From Heterocephalus glaber (Eukaryota > Chordata > Mammalia > Rodentia > Bathyergidae): a stretch of DNA of 64,000 nucleotides. Position 1 is the first letter of the stretch, and each line of letters begins with the position of its first letter. This document shows positions 1 through 12,025 of the stretch, in pieces. A model generated the notes under the pieces. It saw nothing but the letters and a program-made list of their open reading frames with translations, was not told the DNA's origin and made no database searches. The DNA is taken from positions 2,656,014 to 2,720,013 of the forward strand of contig NW_004624881.1 of assembly GCF_000247695.1 (NCBI RefSeq), given 5' to 3'. The translations under genes and the position numbers were made by a program.

Positions 1-455
1 TGTGTAGACTTTCAATGGAGTTTTTCATGTCCTGGAAATCTATTTGCATCTGTTTTATGGATTCCATTTTTTTCCTATGTTGGGATTCTATCATGTTCCT
101 CAGCTCCTCTCTAGATTTATTAATCATATCTTGTACTAAGAGCACAATCTCTACTGTTATCTGAGAAATTATTTCCGATTTCATTTTTTCCAGATCCCCC
201 TTTGTTGCCAGTTCAGTGGGTCCAGGTGGTTGAGTATCAGAGTTCCATCTCATTTCCCTTTGGGGTTGCTGTAGGTGATCTTGAAATCTGATTTTGAGAC
301 TTATTTACATGTCCTCTCATTTTGACCTGGGGGTGAGTGGTGCTGTAGGCACCCACGTGACTCACCTCCTCTGAGCTGAGAGAGGTGGAATGGGGGCTGG
401 GAGCAGAGGGATGGATGGTGGCCCAGAAGGCCCTTCCTCTGGGCTGGGAGTAGAA
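1..455 (-). mobile_element. L1 LINE, 5' UTR and start of ORF1, cut by the window edge
   Basis: Read on the minus strand, this stretch matches the 5' UTR and ORF1 start of the plus-strand L1 at 44520-48590. Shared features are the 'cccagcccagaggaagg' and 'ctcagaggaggtgag' 5' UTR boxes, the 'cctacagcaaccccaaaggg' segment just before the ORF1 ATG (near 251), and the following coiled-coil coding region. ORF1 is broken at once: a small deletion after the second codon brings a TGA into frame. The rest of the element lies outside the window to the left. ORF1p is the RNA-binding chaperone of L1 retrotransposition; this copy cannot make it. Confidence 0.85.
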
Positions 456-565
456 GCAAAACATTTATTGGTGCATTTCAGATATACACAATGATAACAT
501 TCATCATAGGGATTTGTACCTGTACATGATATATTTTGCTTCTACTTTTTTTCCCATTCCTCAGA
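456..565 (-). mobile_element. L1 3' UTR end fragment, abutting the previous L1
   Basis: The sequence from 'aacatttattggtgcatttc' through 'cccattcctcag' is the reverse complement of the terminal 3' UTR of the young L1 family (compare 48480-48575). On the minus strand it runs straight into the 5' UTR of the L1 at 1-455. The two elements are therefore tandem, head to tail, with only a short A-rich remnant between them. It is 5' truncated to about 110 bp. Confidence 0.7.
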
Positions 566-1169
566 TTTTATAACATTTGGTATCAGAAATGAGTAAGTTA
601 TAAAGAAAAGTGGATACTTTTATTGTTTGTATTTTTAATGTAACAATTACATATATTTATTGTACAGAATGTAATTTATTGTAACATTTACACACATGTT
701 GTTCTTTATTCACATACCCACACTATTACTCTCTCTTACGCTTTCTTCCCCTACTCCTTTACCTCCATGTGATTCAGAAATCTTTGAAAGTTGTACTTGG
801 GAAAAGTTTTAAATGGTTTAGAGATGCTAGGTATTAGAGGCTCAGAAAGCTGTAAGTAGAGATTGATGGGAGATGCTGGTGTGAGCTCATAAGACTAGAA
901 TTCTAGTAGTAATGCATAAATTAAAGGCTATGATCATGGTTGTGAATGGAGACTCTATTGGAGGTTGGACTAAAGGTCAAAAGTGCTACATTTTGCCAAA
1001 GAACATGCTTACATTTTCCCATGTCCCAATACTTTATGTGAGTCTGAAAATAAAGGTGGTTGAGTAAATGATTTCATAGAGAAAATTTCAAGGCAACCCA
1101 CTGATCAGACTATTGGATGGGTACTGTTGGCTTCTTTCAGCCATTTTTACAATGAGAATAAGGAGAAAA
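566..1169. other. Gene-free AT-rich DNA
   Basis: No open frame of interest and no repeat family that I can name with confidence. Confidence 0.5.
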
Positions 1170-1357
1170 AGAAAGCAAAAGTTGGTTACACATCCCTGGA
1201 ATTCCAGCATTCTGGGAAGCTGAGGAAAGAGAATTACAAATTCCATCCCCACCTGGGCAACTTAGCAACACATTGTCTTAAAAGTAAAATAACTAAATAA
1301 ATAAAAGGGCTGCAGATGTAGCTGAATGTCGAGGTCTTGGATTCAGTCAACAGCAGT
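1170..1357 (+). repeat. B1-dID (MEN-type) fused SINE
   Basis: A diverged 7SL/B1-like left half (around 1180-1280, with 'ggaattccagcattctggga' and 'agctgaggaaagag') is followed by 'cttaaaagtaaaat' and an ID-like right half ('gggctgcagatgtagctgaa' onward). The tail grades into a simple repeat. This two-part design is a lineage marker used here to infer a squirrel-related rodent. Confidence 0.75.
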
Positions 1358-1412
1358 AACAATAATAATAATAATAATAATAATAACAACAACAACAACA
1401 AAAACAAAAACA
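1358..1412. repeat. (AAT)n/(AAC)n microsatellite, SINE tail
   Basis: Uninterrupted AAT units pass into AAC and then AAAAC units. It begins exactly where the SINE ends, so it probably grew from the A-rich tail of that SINE. Confidence 0.9.
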
Positions 1413-1859
1413 AGTTAAAGAATTAACAATTTTGCCACTCGGACAGAAAAGTACTGCCACACTTGGAGTCCAAATTGTATAATTTATCAAAAGATCAATA
1501 TGACTGAAAATAGTACAGACACTTGGCATTAGGAAAATACAAAAGTATAAAATGTGGAAAAGAAGCCTTGAAGGGATGTCTTAAAGTCACAAAACCCCAC
1601 CAAATGTAGCCTTCAGAGGTTGCTTTGTGCTTCAGAGGAGAATCTGGAATTGGAATGTTTAGCAATGCTGGAGATACCATAACTTTGGTGATTCTTAGAG
1701 ATAGGCTATATGCACTTTGCTTAATGGCCTGGGCCTGGGCCTGCTGGGGCCCTTGTGTGTGATTGGCATGGCTTGGATTCCAAAGCCTTCCAAAGATTTC
1801 ATGAGTTCTTATGAAGGGCTTATGGAAGGTGATTGGATAAGGGAATGCCATCCTTGCCA
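1413..1859. other. Gene-free DNA, no clear identity
   Basis: Frames are short and unrecognisable. It may include the 5' part of the LTR-like segment that follows. Confidence 0.4.
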
Positions 1860-2106
1860 GGGTATTGATCCATTGATGTGGTAATAACTAAATGCCCTGT
1901 TAGACAGTGGGGCTGGGCTGAAGGAGTGGGGTGTGGAGGTGAGGCCCACAGCTGTGAATTCTTGTCCCTGGTTCTGCTTCTCTTTCATTGATCCCTGGCG
2001 CTCATGCATTGTGCAGTTTCCTCCACCGTGCTCTTCCACCACACCATCTTTGTTCCATACAAGTCAAATATGTAGGGCTTCAAATTTTGAAACCATGAGG
2101 CAAAAT

Positions 2107-2108
<2 letters not shown>
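1860..2108 (+). mobile_element. Possible MaLR/ERVL-type LTR 3' part
   Basis: The end of the segment ('cttccaccacaccatctttg' followed by 'tttgaaaccatgaggcaaaa' and AATAAA) resembles the 3' part of mammalian-apparent LTR (MST/ORR-like) elements as I remember them, which end near an AATAAA signal. The LTR start is not visible. This is a resemblance only; a repeat-library alignment would decide. Confidence 0.35.

Positions 2109-2180
<72 letters not shown>
2109..2180. repeat. Compound microsatellite (AC)n(TA)n(AG)n
   Basis: About 15 AC units (2109-2138), then about 10 TA units (from 2142), then exactly 10 AG units (2161-2180), all nearly uninterrupted. Confidence 0.97.
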
Positions 2181-2189
2181 GTGTTTGAC

Positions 2190-2890
2190 GAGCTCATTTT
2201 TCTATTTTTGACTGAGTGGTTCACTCTTTTCTGTTAAGTTTTTGAGTTCTTTCTGTATTTTCATTCATCTTTTGTCAGATGACTAACTAGTGAAAGTTTC
2301 TGTTGTTCTATAGGGGACCTCTTCACTCCATTAACTATTTCCTCTGCTCTGCTGTAGTTTTCTAATTTGATATATTCACATTGGCCAATTCTTTCTATTA
2401 TTTTGTGAGCTCTTGGAGATCTGTGCAGGAAACCATTGCTTATACCAATATCTTGAAATATTTTCCTTTACTCATTTCAAAATGTCAGGTCTTCAGTTGA
2501 TAACTATGATTCACTTTCTCTAAATTTTTGTACAAGTTCCAGTGATGAAACTAATTTCAATCTTGTGCAGGCAGAGGTCTGATTTTACCAGCACCACTTG
2601 GAGAAAAGACTCTCTTTTCTGTAATGTAGGTTTAAGCTTCTTTGTGGAGAAACTGAGGGCTACAGATGTGTAGGGTTATTCTTGTCCTCCCTTCTATTCT
2701 CCTGGCCTAAATATCTATTCATATTCAAACATCATGTTGTTTTTATTACACTAGTCCTAAAGGATAATTTAAATCCTTTGGCTCTTCTCACTAACTTGTG
2801 CTTCTACATGAATTTTGGGATAACTTTTCTACTGTTTTGAACAATTTTTTTGGTATTTTGTTGAACATTACATTGAATCTGTACAGCATG
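2190..2890 (-). mobile_element. Old L1 LINE, ORF2 fragment
   Basis: On the minus strand this is diverged L1 ORF2, from the region just after the reverse transcriptase toward the C-terminal part. Landmarks shared with the better-preserved copy at 43010-43560 are the 'caccacttggagaaaagac' box (L1 '...aaaagaggctatctttcc' equivalent), 'attacactagtcctaaagga' and the 'atttggaattgtgatgcc'-like position. No long frame remains. Confidence 0.6.
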
Positions 2891-3184
2891 TGTACAGGGC
2901 AAGTAACAGCATTCTCAAAAGTTAAATTTATACACAAGGCTCTGAAGTCTTAGAATAAAACCAAATTACAAGAGCACAGTGATAAATTTATGCCAATATT
3001 ATGGAATTATTCTGTGTCAATACAAGTATGAATATTATTACATCAAGAGTAATAAACTTATAAACATGTATTGCATGTAGAACATTATAATATATTAATA
3101 TTTTTGTAAAATTTGCATTACCTATATTTCATGATAAATATATTAATAATTACTATAGTACTATGCACCAATTAACTTATTTAT
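2891..3184. other. Gene-free AT-rich DNA
   Basis: Very AT-rich, no open frame and no clear repeat family. Confidence 0.5.
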
Positions 3185-3297
3185 GTTAACAATAGTTTTT
3201 TTTTTTTAGTACCTGGACTCGAACACAGCACCTTGCACTTGAAAGGCAGGCAGCAGAATGACAGAGCTAAATCCTAGGCCCTGTTAACAGTAGTTTT
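3185..3297 (-). repeat. ID-type SINE with target-site duplication
   Basis: A poly(T) run is followed by an ID-like body containing 'gacagagctaaatcctaggc'. It is flanked by near-perfect duplications: 'gttaacaatagttt' at 3185-3198 and 'gttaacagtagttt' at 3283-3296. Poly(T) on the left means the element is transcribed from the minus strand. Confidence 0.8.
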
Positions 3298-3426
3298 CAA
3301 TGTGTCACTAAAGATATTAAGTCACACAGGTGCATCCTACCATGTTTCTAACAGACATTATCCTTCAATAGTGTTCAGCTAAGCAAAAAAAAAGAGAAGT
3401 AAAGAAGACAAGTAGAGCCTGCAGAA

Positions 3427-4361
3427 TCATTTCTTCTTGAAAGAAAATATATCAAACAGTCTCACCAGGGTCCCCAGCACCTTCTTGTTCCTCAGGCTGT
3501 AGATAAAGGGGTTCAGCATAGGGGTGAGGATGGTGTAGAAGATGGCCAGGATCTTGTCTTCTGCTGGGGAGTAGAGAATCCTGGGCCAGAGATAAGTGTA
3601 GACAAAAGGAGCATAGTAAAAGGTCACCACCATTAAATGTGTGGAGCATGTGGTGAAGGCCTTTTTCTTTCCCTCTTTGGAGCACATGTGGAAGACAGCA
3701 AAAAGGATCCATCCATAGGAAGCAGTGATGCCAAAGAAAGGGAGGAGGAGGAACAGACTGGTGCTCACTAAAACCATGTACTCATCCCAGGTGTCCACAC
3801 AGGCCAGGGGCAACATGGCTGGGACATCACAGAAGAAGAGATTTATGGCCTGGGATCTGCAGTAGGGAAGATGAAAGGGATAGACTGTGTGTGCCAGAGA
3901 GTTGATGGAGCCCAGTATCCAAGATGCTGCAGTCATCTTTCCACACATCCTTTTGCTCATGCAGATGGGGTAATGGAGGGGGTGGCAGATGGCCACAAAT
4001 AAGTCATAAGCCATAGAGGCCAGGAGTAGCTCTTCTGAGCATCTCTTGATCAGGAAGAAGAAACTCTGCCTATCACACCCCAGCAAGGAGATGCTCTTCT
4101 GGCTAGAAAAGAAGCTGAAGGCCATGTTGAGGACAGTGGTAGAGATGTACATTAGATCCATGAGAGAAAGCTGGCTAAGAGAAGGTACATGGGTATGTGC
4201 AGCCAGACATCTGCACATATGAGGTGAATCATGGCCAAATTACCCACAAAAGCAAGGCAAAATACGAAGATGATAAGCAACAAGAGAAGTAGGCCAGTGG
4301 GAGTACAAGGAAGCAGACCTAACAAAATAAAATCATTTGAAGTTTGGTTCCATTTATCCAT
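3427..4361 (-). pseudogene. OR2L-like: Olfactory receptor pseudogene, OR2L-like (locus 1)
   Basis: This was a single-exon class II odorant receptor, a seven-helix G-protein coupled receptor of olfactory neurons. It starts at the ATG at 4359-4361 (MDKWNQTSND..., with an NQT glycosylation sequon) and ends at TGA 3427-3429. The frame is open through helix 1 to 'LHIPMY' and then breaks near 4178-4186, where one base is missing relative to the sister loci. The remaining 260 or so residues are open in the next frame. They keep the family marks HPLHYP, KAFTTCSTHL and PMLNPFIYSLRNK. Restoring one base gives 936 bp (311 residues), close to the usual 312. The helix 3 signature MAYDRYVAIC reads AYDLFVAIC here, so DRY has become DLF and G-protein coupling would be lost even without the frameshift. 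Wording is closest to human OR2L receptors; the exact orthologue is uncertain. Its flanks do not match loci 2 and 3. Confidence 0.92.
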
Positions 4362-4379
4362 GAAAATATTCTTCATTAA

Positions 4380-4582
4380 ATTGTTTGAAAGAAAAATAAA
4401 AATACAACCACTAAGTATATTTATGAAATGAAACAGAAGAATAGAATTAAAAAAGAATGTATTTTACTAATGTTTGAGTAGAATGAATTGATTTTCCTCC
4501 AACCCTATGGCATTTGTTAATTTGAACTTAGTATCTGAATTGAAGGTTTGTTTTCTGATTGTTTCTCTTAACCATCAGAAAT
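4380..4582. other. 5' flank of OR locus 1, nothing recognised
   Basis: AT-rich. OR promoters and their 5' untranslated exons cannot be located by eye here. Confidence 0.4.
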
Positions 4583-4589
4583 ATATATA

Positions 4590-4640
<51 letters not shown>
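4579..4640. repeat. (TA)n/(TG)n microsatellite
   Basis: Alternating TA with a short TG core, then about 20 TA units up to 4639. Confidence 0.95.
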
Positions 4641-4642
<2 letters not shown>

Positions 4643-6159
4643 AAGCCTAGAACCATGGGCAGTAATCATCACTTATGGACCTTCCTTCCTTCCTGGATGA
4701 CTCTTGGCTAACCCAATACTCAGGATCACTACTAAGTCACAGAAATTGAGGAATGGGAATCCCTCATCGAGTCAATTCAGCACAGCATTTCTACAATAGC
4801 AACTCACGTGTGTAACTCAGAATCTTTCGGTGTACAGAAATTCTGAGGTGTCAGTATCTTGTTCCCCTTTACTTTTAAAAATTCATTTTGTTTCCCATTC
4901 TCATTATGAAAGCTTGATAAATTTTGATACCCTCTTAGATTTTCTACTTATCACATTCTTTATAGACTTTCTTCTGACCTTCGTGAAATGTGTGAAATGT
5001 GTCCACCAACAAATTCTGTCCTTGATCTGTCAATGTATTGTATATCCTATAAGATCAGCCATACTCTTAGCATATTATTTCAATATGCTGTCATTCCTAA
5101 TGATGTTTCTATTTTTGAAGCCCAAAAAATCTCAAATTTATTGGCATATATTTTCATGCACATTTTCCTTTTTTTCCTGTAAGAAATTTATACCTGATGA
5201 GGGTGATACATTTCATACCATGTATTTTTCTTCATTTTTTCACAGCTCCAAACTATGTCCACTATAATGGTGGAAATATGACATGCACATGAGGATTAAA
5301 TAAAACACAGACCCATTTATCCTTATCTGTTTATATAGGAATCTCAGAGACCCATAACATGTGTGTGCTATTCTTTCCATGACTTTATTTGTTATCATCC
5401 TTCCACAGCACAGATTCTGCCAATTTTGGCCTAAATAGCTTCTTTTCCCATGTATTAAGAGTACTATTCATTCATGGAAAGAAACATTTTCTGAATTACA
5501 GTTGGGGCTGGAACCAGATTGGAGCCTGTGTGGTGGCTTAAGTTTCTAGTATTTATAGCTATTGCAGAGTGAATGCATTCCATTCCACTTGTGTGATTGC
5601 TATGCTTCTGCAAAGATCATACCTGATTCCATCTCTGACCTGGTCTCTACCTGTGGACATGGGAGCACTGTTCCTGTCCTGCTCAGCACACATCTGCACA
5701 TGTGGAGGCAGGAATCAGGCACAAGACAAATCTGCTGAACTAGAAAGGGAAGGGTGGGCAGTAGCACAATCTTGATGCATAATTCTCCTACTCAGATCTA
5801 ATTAGTTAAACTGAACCAAAATAATCATTAATAATTTAGAGTAAAGTAAAAAAAGAGAAAAAATGAATACATTTCTCTTCCTGAATAATTTTTCTCCTTT
5901 CTATGCCCCAGGTTTTCTTGAGAACTTTTGTCTGTAACAAAATTCCTGGTAGCCTCTCTTTCCCCTGCTCCCATCTCAACACTGGTGATCCTTTTAGTCA
6001 CTCCCCATGCATGCATCAGCCCTTGCTTCCTGGGTTTGACTTCTCCTCTGGTCCTACCTCAGTCTAAGGTTTCATGCTAACTACATATGCGCTCTGCTCT
6101 CCAGAGGAAAAACTGATGCCACCCACATACTGCCCAAGATATTGATTTAGAGAGGAATG
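4641..6159. other. Gene-free DNA
   Basis: The longest frame (145 codons from 4830 on the plus strand) is low-complexity, rich in F, S and L, with no domain I recognise. I do not call it a gene. No named repeat is evident. Confidence 0.5.
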
Positions 6160-6491
6160 GGGAAATAATGATTTTTTGTATTAAATTATTTTATTGTTAC
6201 ATTATAGGTATACAACACAATTACATTTCTCATTGGGAATTGTACCTTTACATAATGCATCTTGGTTCTTATTTTTTTCCCCATTCCTATCCCTCCCTTC
6301 ATGCCCTCCACCATTCCCTATTTACAAAGACATTATTTCCATTTTTCCCATTTCTCATCATTTTTCCTTTCCCTTCTTTCCTTTCCCCTGCCCCTCCCAC
6401 TACCCCTACCCCTTTGGACCTTTTTTTCCTATTTTACATTACCAATTATTCATTCTAATCATTGGTACATTTTAGGGAAATAATGATTTTT
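6160..6491 (-). mobile_element. 5'-truncated L1 (3' UTR only) with 17-bp target-site duplication
   Basis: The body (about 6177-6474) is the reverse complement of the young L1 3' UTR. It includes the 'ggtatacaacacaattacat' end and the pyrimidine-rich 'ttcccttctttcctttcccc' tract. It lies between two exact 17-bp copies of 'gggaaataatgattttt' (6160-6176 and 6475-6491), the signature of target-primed reverse transcription. Confidence 0.88.
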
Positions 6492-9400
6492 CAACAGGAC
6501 AAAAAGGGCAATAATACTTTGTTCCAATTACATATTTGTAGTAATGTGAATCAGCTGTTACTTCATATACCCTTGCTAATGATGCACCTATGTATGAAAG
6601 AAAGCTCCACAGGAAAATGGAGATACATCTTTATTGCTGTTTAACACAAGGAGCACCACCACTGAAAAGCATGTGATCAGAGAGCTGACAGGCACATGAT
6701 GCCATGGGACTTCTAAGCTAGCTGAGGTCATAGGCATCCTCTGCTTCCTACCACATTTTGGAAATAAAACTCATGACCTGTTTCATAAAGATATAGGAGC
6801 ACCATCATCATGACAAATTTATCACTTCAAATTGTACTCAGTGTTTGTCTCATTGTAGCTCTACTAGATATTAACACACTGTATAACTAATGCATGAGTG
6901 TGTATGATGGGCTGGTAAATGTAATGGGTAACTGAGAAGATACAACAAAATGTTCACATGTACAGTGTGATGTTTTGTGGTCATTAGGACCACAAAGGAG
7001 ACTGGGGATAGGGGCAGGGAAATGTTGGAAGAAGTCTCCCTAATGGTCATTGTGTAGCAATGCTTCTGAGTCTGAGTTGCCTACTCAGGGAGAACAGCAA
7101 GAGGGAAATCATGGAGCAGCTTTTCTGGGCACGAGGACAACAGCGATGAGATGAGGAGAGTGTGTTTATAAAGCACAAGGCAGAAGTGCTTTTGTGTGGG
7201 AGGAAGTAAGGCCTTGGAACTTGACCCAGGTGTGATGAGAAGCCAATGGTGTGCCATGGTCCCGGGCCTGTTTCCAGACCTCACACAGGATGCTCATCTG
7301 AGCAGGCAGAACTGGCGAGGGGTACATGGAGAGCAGTACTCAGCAGACAGAAAGAGCAGCTGGAGATCACTCAGGATTAAAAGGAAAAAATGGCCATGCA
7401 TCCCAGGCCCCTAACCCCAAGGTCTGTGCACATCAGCATAGCCAGCTTCCTATGAGGCAAGGGCAGTGTCCCATGATCATTCTGTCTGTTCTCCCTTGCA
7501 CAGTGACTCCTGCATGGGAAGCTCACAACAAATCTACTGATGAAGAAAGTCAAATGTTAGCCTTAGGAAAACTTAGCCTGATGGTTTAAACTAACAAGCC
7601 ATGACAGCACAGGTTCAGAAATCAAACTTTAGCATAATTGCCCTGAAATTGAGGATTTAGGATTGGGGAGATTTCTATATTTCCTTCTTTGATATCAATT
7701 TAAATTCAAACAATAAAATGTTCCAGCAGTTCTTGCTGGAGTTGCATTTGTGATAACAAACATGAACATGGACTGTTTTGAGTTAATGAACTCTATGGGA
7801 TGCTCATCTTGTAGAAAGACAAATGTTTCCATTTACATTTTCTGTAGCATAGGTTAGAACTTAGAATATCAAAAAGATGGACTGAGAGCAGTAACTACAG
7901 CTACTTCATTCCCTATACTGAGAAGAGTCATTCTGTCAGGCAATGCAAGATAATGCATAACTGACTGCAAGATCCTATACATCTGGGATATTGCAGGGAG
8001 AGCAAAGAGTCTGATTCCACTGATGCCCAGCAGCTTTCTTCTCTAGGCATGGGAGCTTGTTTAATGCAGCAGAAATATACAAAGCATAACTCTCTTGGTT
8101 ACATTATAACTTGGAGAATATTGCTTCCATGGTGAAAATCAGTTTAAGATCGATGTCTCTTTTGATTCTCATAAAAGACATTGTTAAAACACATAGAGTA
8201 TAAAAATAACACTCCTTTGAAAGTTGAATACACCTAAGTGTAGCATGTACAGGGCACTGAATTTAATTTGCACAAGTTACTATTTGTCCATACACACCTT
8301 TAAAAGTATTAGAGATAATGATCCCATGGGCAATAAGCAATAGTTGAGCTTCATCTATCTCAATCCCAACAACACCAAAGGACAGCACAGCAGATCCTCA
8401 GTAAGGTCAATTGCCTTTGTCCGATCATATTTATAGTTTAGAAATCATCAGACCCCAGGGAGATCCACTATCTTCACAACAGAAAAAAACTCTCCAGAAC
8501 AGCACACTGCAGCCCTCTAAAAGTTTCATGCTAATTCGTGGCACAGTTTAAGTTCATGCTTAGTATTCTGAATTTGTTGTGAGACTCATAGTTCTCTGTG
8601 CTATAGAAAGGGCTCCCTTAAGGTAGGAAAACCACATCTCCAAAATATCCCCCGTAGTTAAAGCTGACCCAGCACCCCTCAGGTCAGTAATGGCATTTGG
8701 AGTCACCTTGTGTGAATTCAGTTTGTTTTTTGAGAGAAGTATGATCACCACTCCCTGCTGAGAGTCTGTGGAAGTTCTGTAAAATTTTCAGATACAAAAC
8801 TGCCCATGTAGGCTGTGCGACAATATCGTGTCACTTGTCAGCCTAACCTGTACCAAAATTCAACTCCTCTGCTGACAGGAGAAGCCATTCTTCACCTCCC
8901 CACTTACTAGAAAGAAGTTTTCAGGTGTAAACTGTGAGATGCATTCCCCTCTGCTCCTGTAATAGCTCTCTTCACATTGAAGCCAGAAAACAACTTCAGT
9001 TTCTCTTGTGATATATTGCACATATTTTCTTAACTGAAGGACCTTTCACTATTATCTGGTTTGAGGGAAAACTGAGTATGACATTTCCCACTTCACTTCC
9101 TGAGAGAAAACAGAAGGACAAGTTGGTGTGTTTTATATGTTCAACCTCATATCACCAAGCCTGAGATATCCCTCTCTTTTTTACAAATTGATCCCCATTG
9201 CGCATGTCCAAAGGGACAGCATCTTGGTCCTTTCACTTAACTTTGCTAATTTGGAGATAACTCAATTCTAGATTTAGAGCAAATCTACCAAATCAATCAA
9301 ATTAATTCTAGTACATTCTTCTGCATTTACCTGTCAACCAGAATTAGGCTAAATGGGGATGCTTTTGATTTTACAGAGTAAGATTTTATAAGTAATGTGA

Positions 9401-10395
9401 GGTAATTTTTTGAAATGCCCTCAATTTGTAAATTAAAAGCCTAATAATTAATGAAATTCTGTGGTTGCTTATACATGTTCTGCTGGTTAGAGAATAATTA
9501 GTACAAGGACCATTTCTTCTCTACTGTTATGAAAGTTTCAAGGAAAATTAATAGTGATTGTGGCTAAAATACATTATGCACCAACAACACTTCCTTCTGT
9601 TTCTCAAGGGCTTACATGACCTTTCCCAAATTAATCCAGTCAACAATTCTACTGCAGGGAAAACTTTACTCAAATGAGTTGATCAGTGAGAAGAATCTAG
9701 CAGACCAGATGCACCTTGAGGTGCCCCCCAGTTGTTGGAATTTATTGAGATATTAGTCAGTTGCTAGGTTTTTAAAAATGGGAAAATTTGAGGGAGATTC
9801 TAGGAATTATGTAGGAGCAGGTATGCCAAATGTTTACAACATGTCTGTTGGAGACACTAAATTTATAAACATTAAGAACTCTAATGATGCCATTTGATGC
9901 AGACTGGTAAAGCCATTTTGGATACTTATCTGAAACCTGTGGTCTTTTGTCACAGGAAGAAATGACAGAATATTAAGTGATGAGATTTTATTCAAGGACT
10001 ATGAATTACACTTCCTACACCCATAGCATATGTCACCAGCAGGGTGCATATTGTAATTACTGTAATTTGGAAAACCTGACTGCAGAGCAGTGCTTCTACC
10101 CCAGGATCACATGTCCCAAGGCCTGTGTTCTTCCATCACCAATGTAGGAAATGAAAGCTGAATTGAAGAGCTTCAAATGCATAATTAATCAAGAAGAAAT
10201 AATTAGATGAAAGAAGTAAACTAAATTGAAAATAAACAGAATTGAAGAAAAAGTGGATGCCTAAGGAAATGTATGGTTTTCAAAAGAGAGATAAGTTTAA
10301 GCTGGGTGTGTTACACAGGAGTCCCTTTACTTATAAGTAGATAATTATCGGAGACTTAATAGTGAACTTTAAAGGGAACCCAGGCCATTCAGAGT
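6492..10395. other. Gene-free interval, mostly unassigned
   Basis: All frames are short (87 codons or fewer) with no family resemblance. No young L1 and no clear SINE is visible. Base composition is ordinary for OR-cluster spacer. It may be a diverged spacer from an older duplication, but I could not align it by eye with the C blocks farther right. Confidence 0.45.
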
Positions 10396-10590
10396 GCACC
10401 AGCTTTCCTCTTGTATGAGAAATCCAAAGTTAAATAAAGAGCAAAATAAAAGACAGATAATAGGAAACAAGGAAATGCAGGTCTCTTGGAAATGAGGAGG
10501 AAACCAAATGAAGGGGAGAAAGGAGGAGGGTGACAGGGAGAGTGGTGAAAGGGAAATAAAAAACATTAAGGTGTGTAATGTACATGTAAC
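10396..10590 (+). mobile_element. Probable old L1 3' UTR remnant
   Basis: The order 'gtatgagaaatccaaagtta', an A-rich stretch with 'aagacagataataggaaac', then the purine-rich 'ggggagaaaggaggagggtg' tract parallels the L1 3' UTR at 17780-17850 and 48280-48400. It is diverged. Confidence 0.55.
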
Positions 10591-11048
10591 AACAGGCCAG
10601 CATTGATTTAGTCATTCCTCCAAACATGTAATCAAAAGTAAAAGCATACTCATTCAAATATACTAGTTTTTATGTAGAGGTAAAAATAATAAAAAGCATA
10701 ACAAGGCCACTGTAGTTGTATAACAAAGGAATCCTTATGGACAAGACTCAGTTCCTCTTGCCATCTTCTGTAGCACAGAATCCAGGAAAACTCATCAGTG
10801 ATGTGCTGAGGCTGCTTGGGTTCGATGATCTTGCTGAAACAATGACATGACAACACTGCTCTCTCTGCCCTAGGTTGAACGAGCTTTGTCTCCATCTCAG
10901 TGAGTAATCAGAACGGTTACTATACAGTGACATGTCAGAAACTTCTACCAAGGAATTCACAGAACACTCAGCCGAGGGACCACATGCCCTGTTGTTGTCA
11001 TTACTTTTTAAGAAACATTATTTTTTCCAAATTTGATACTCAGTGACT
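10591..11048. other. Gene-free DNA
   Basis: Nothing identified. Confidence 0.4.
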
Positions 11049-11159
11049 TCAAGCATAATTTGTTGTTGTTGTATTGGTACCAGGGATAGAACTCGGGACC
11101 TTATGTTTGTGAGGCAGGCGACAGAACCACTGAGCTAAATCCCTGGCCCTCAAGCATAA
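11049..11159 (-). repeat. ID-type SINE with target-site duplication
   Basis: A TTG-rich head (poly(T) side), then 'ggtaccagggatagaactcg' and 'ccactgagctaaatccctgg'. Flanking copies of 'tcaagcataa' at 11049-11058 and 11150-11159 mark the insertion. Little diverged, so fairly young. Confidence 0.85.
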
Positions 11160-12025
11160 GTTTTATTCCACACTAAACACTGCCCATTATATGGAGATAT
11201 ATTTAAATGTAAATTCATTTCTCATGTATGATAGTTTTAACACTATATGACATTGTTATAGCTGCATTTGCTCACATGAGGACAGATCACGTAACAGCAC
11301 TGGCATCATGATGAGTGCGGAGAATTTCTGTGCCTCACAGAATGCTCTCTCCTCCCTAAGGATAGCAGCAATGTGAAGAGACCAGCAAACCAGTTGTTGT
11401 TTGGGGAGGTATTTCAGGGTAATAAGGTGGATGTCATTTTCTACAGACTAGTATTAGTATCAAACTTATATCAGCCAATCCAGGTGTGATTTTTTGCACA
11501 AAATTTCTACACTAGTTGAAAGACATCTGTCTTGCATTGAAGTCATTTTACATGATTATATCCTCTGGAATATTTTAATCCCATTTTTAAAAAATGAAGA
11601 GAAACAAAGAAAGCTCACAGGATCTATGAGGAAATGTCAAAGGAGCAAAGTACAGATCCTTGGGATTCAAGGTAAAGTAGAAAGAGTGAAAAAGATACAT
11701 AAATTATCCAAAAAATGTAACAAAATATTTGAAACTTGGAGAAAGATAAATGCCATAGTACAAGACAGTCAAAGCCACTAATCCTTCAACTCAGAAAGGT
11801 CATCTAAAGACATCTTCCAAGCACACTCTCAAGGGACAAAGAATGGTATCTGAAAACAAGAGAGGAAAAGCATCTTAGCTTTTACCACAAAGAAAGAAAA
11901 TAAACACAAATACTTTACACTTCAAATTCATTACTCTACATTTGCAATATTTTATGTTCAGGATTCTTTTAATGGACACACTTGTCTTTCCAGACTTCAG
12001 AAAAAAATCTTTCAGCTTTTTTCAG
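11160..12025. other. Gene-free DNA
   Basis: A 95-codon plus-strand frame at 11494-11781 is lysine-rich (residues such as K, R, Q and S dominate the second half) but has no recognisable domain. It could be a remnant of an L1 ORF1 coiled coil; I cannot support that. Confidence 0.35.

Noticed and set aside
2109..2224. Frames with HTHTHT, YIYIYI and RERERE runs
   Set aside because: Translations of the compound microsatellite.
4830..5267. 145-codon plus-strand frame rich in F, L and S
   Set aside because: Low-complexity composition from T-rich DNA, no signal of a family, no conserved partner in the other units.
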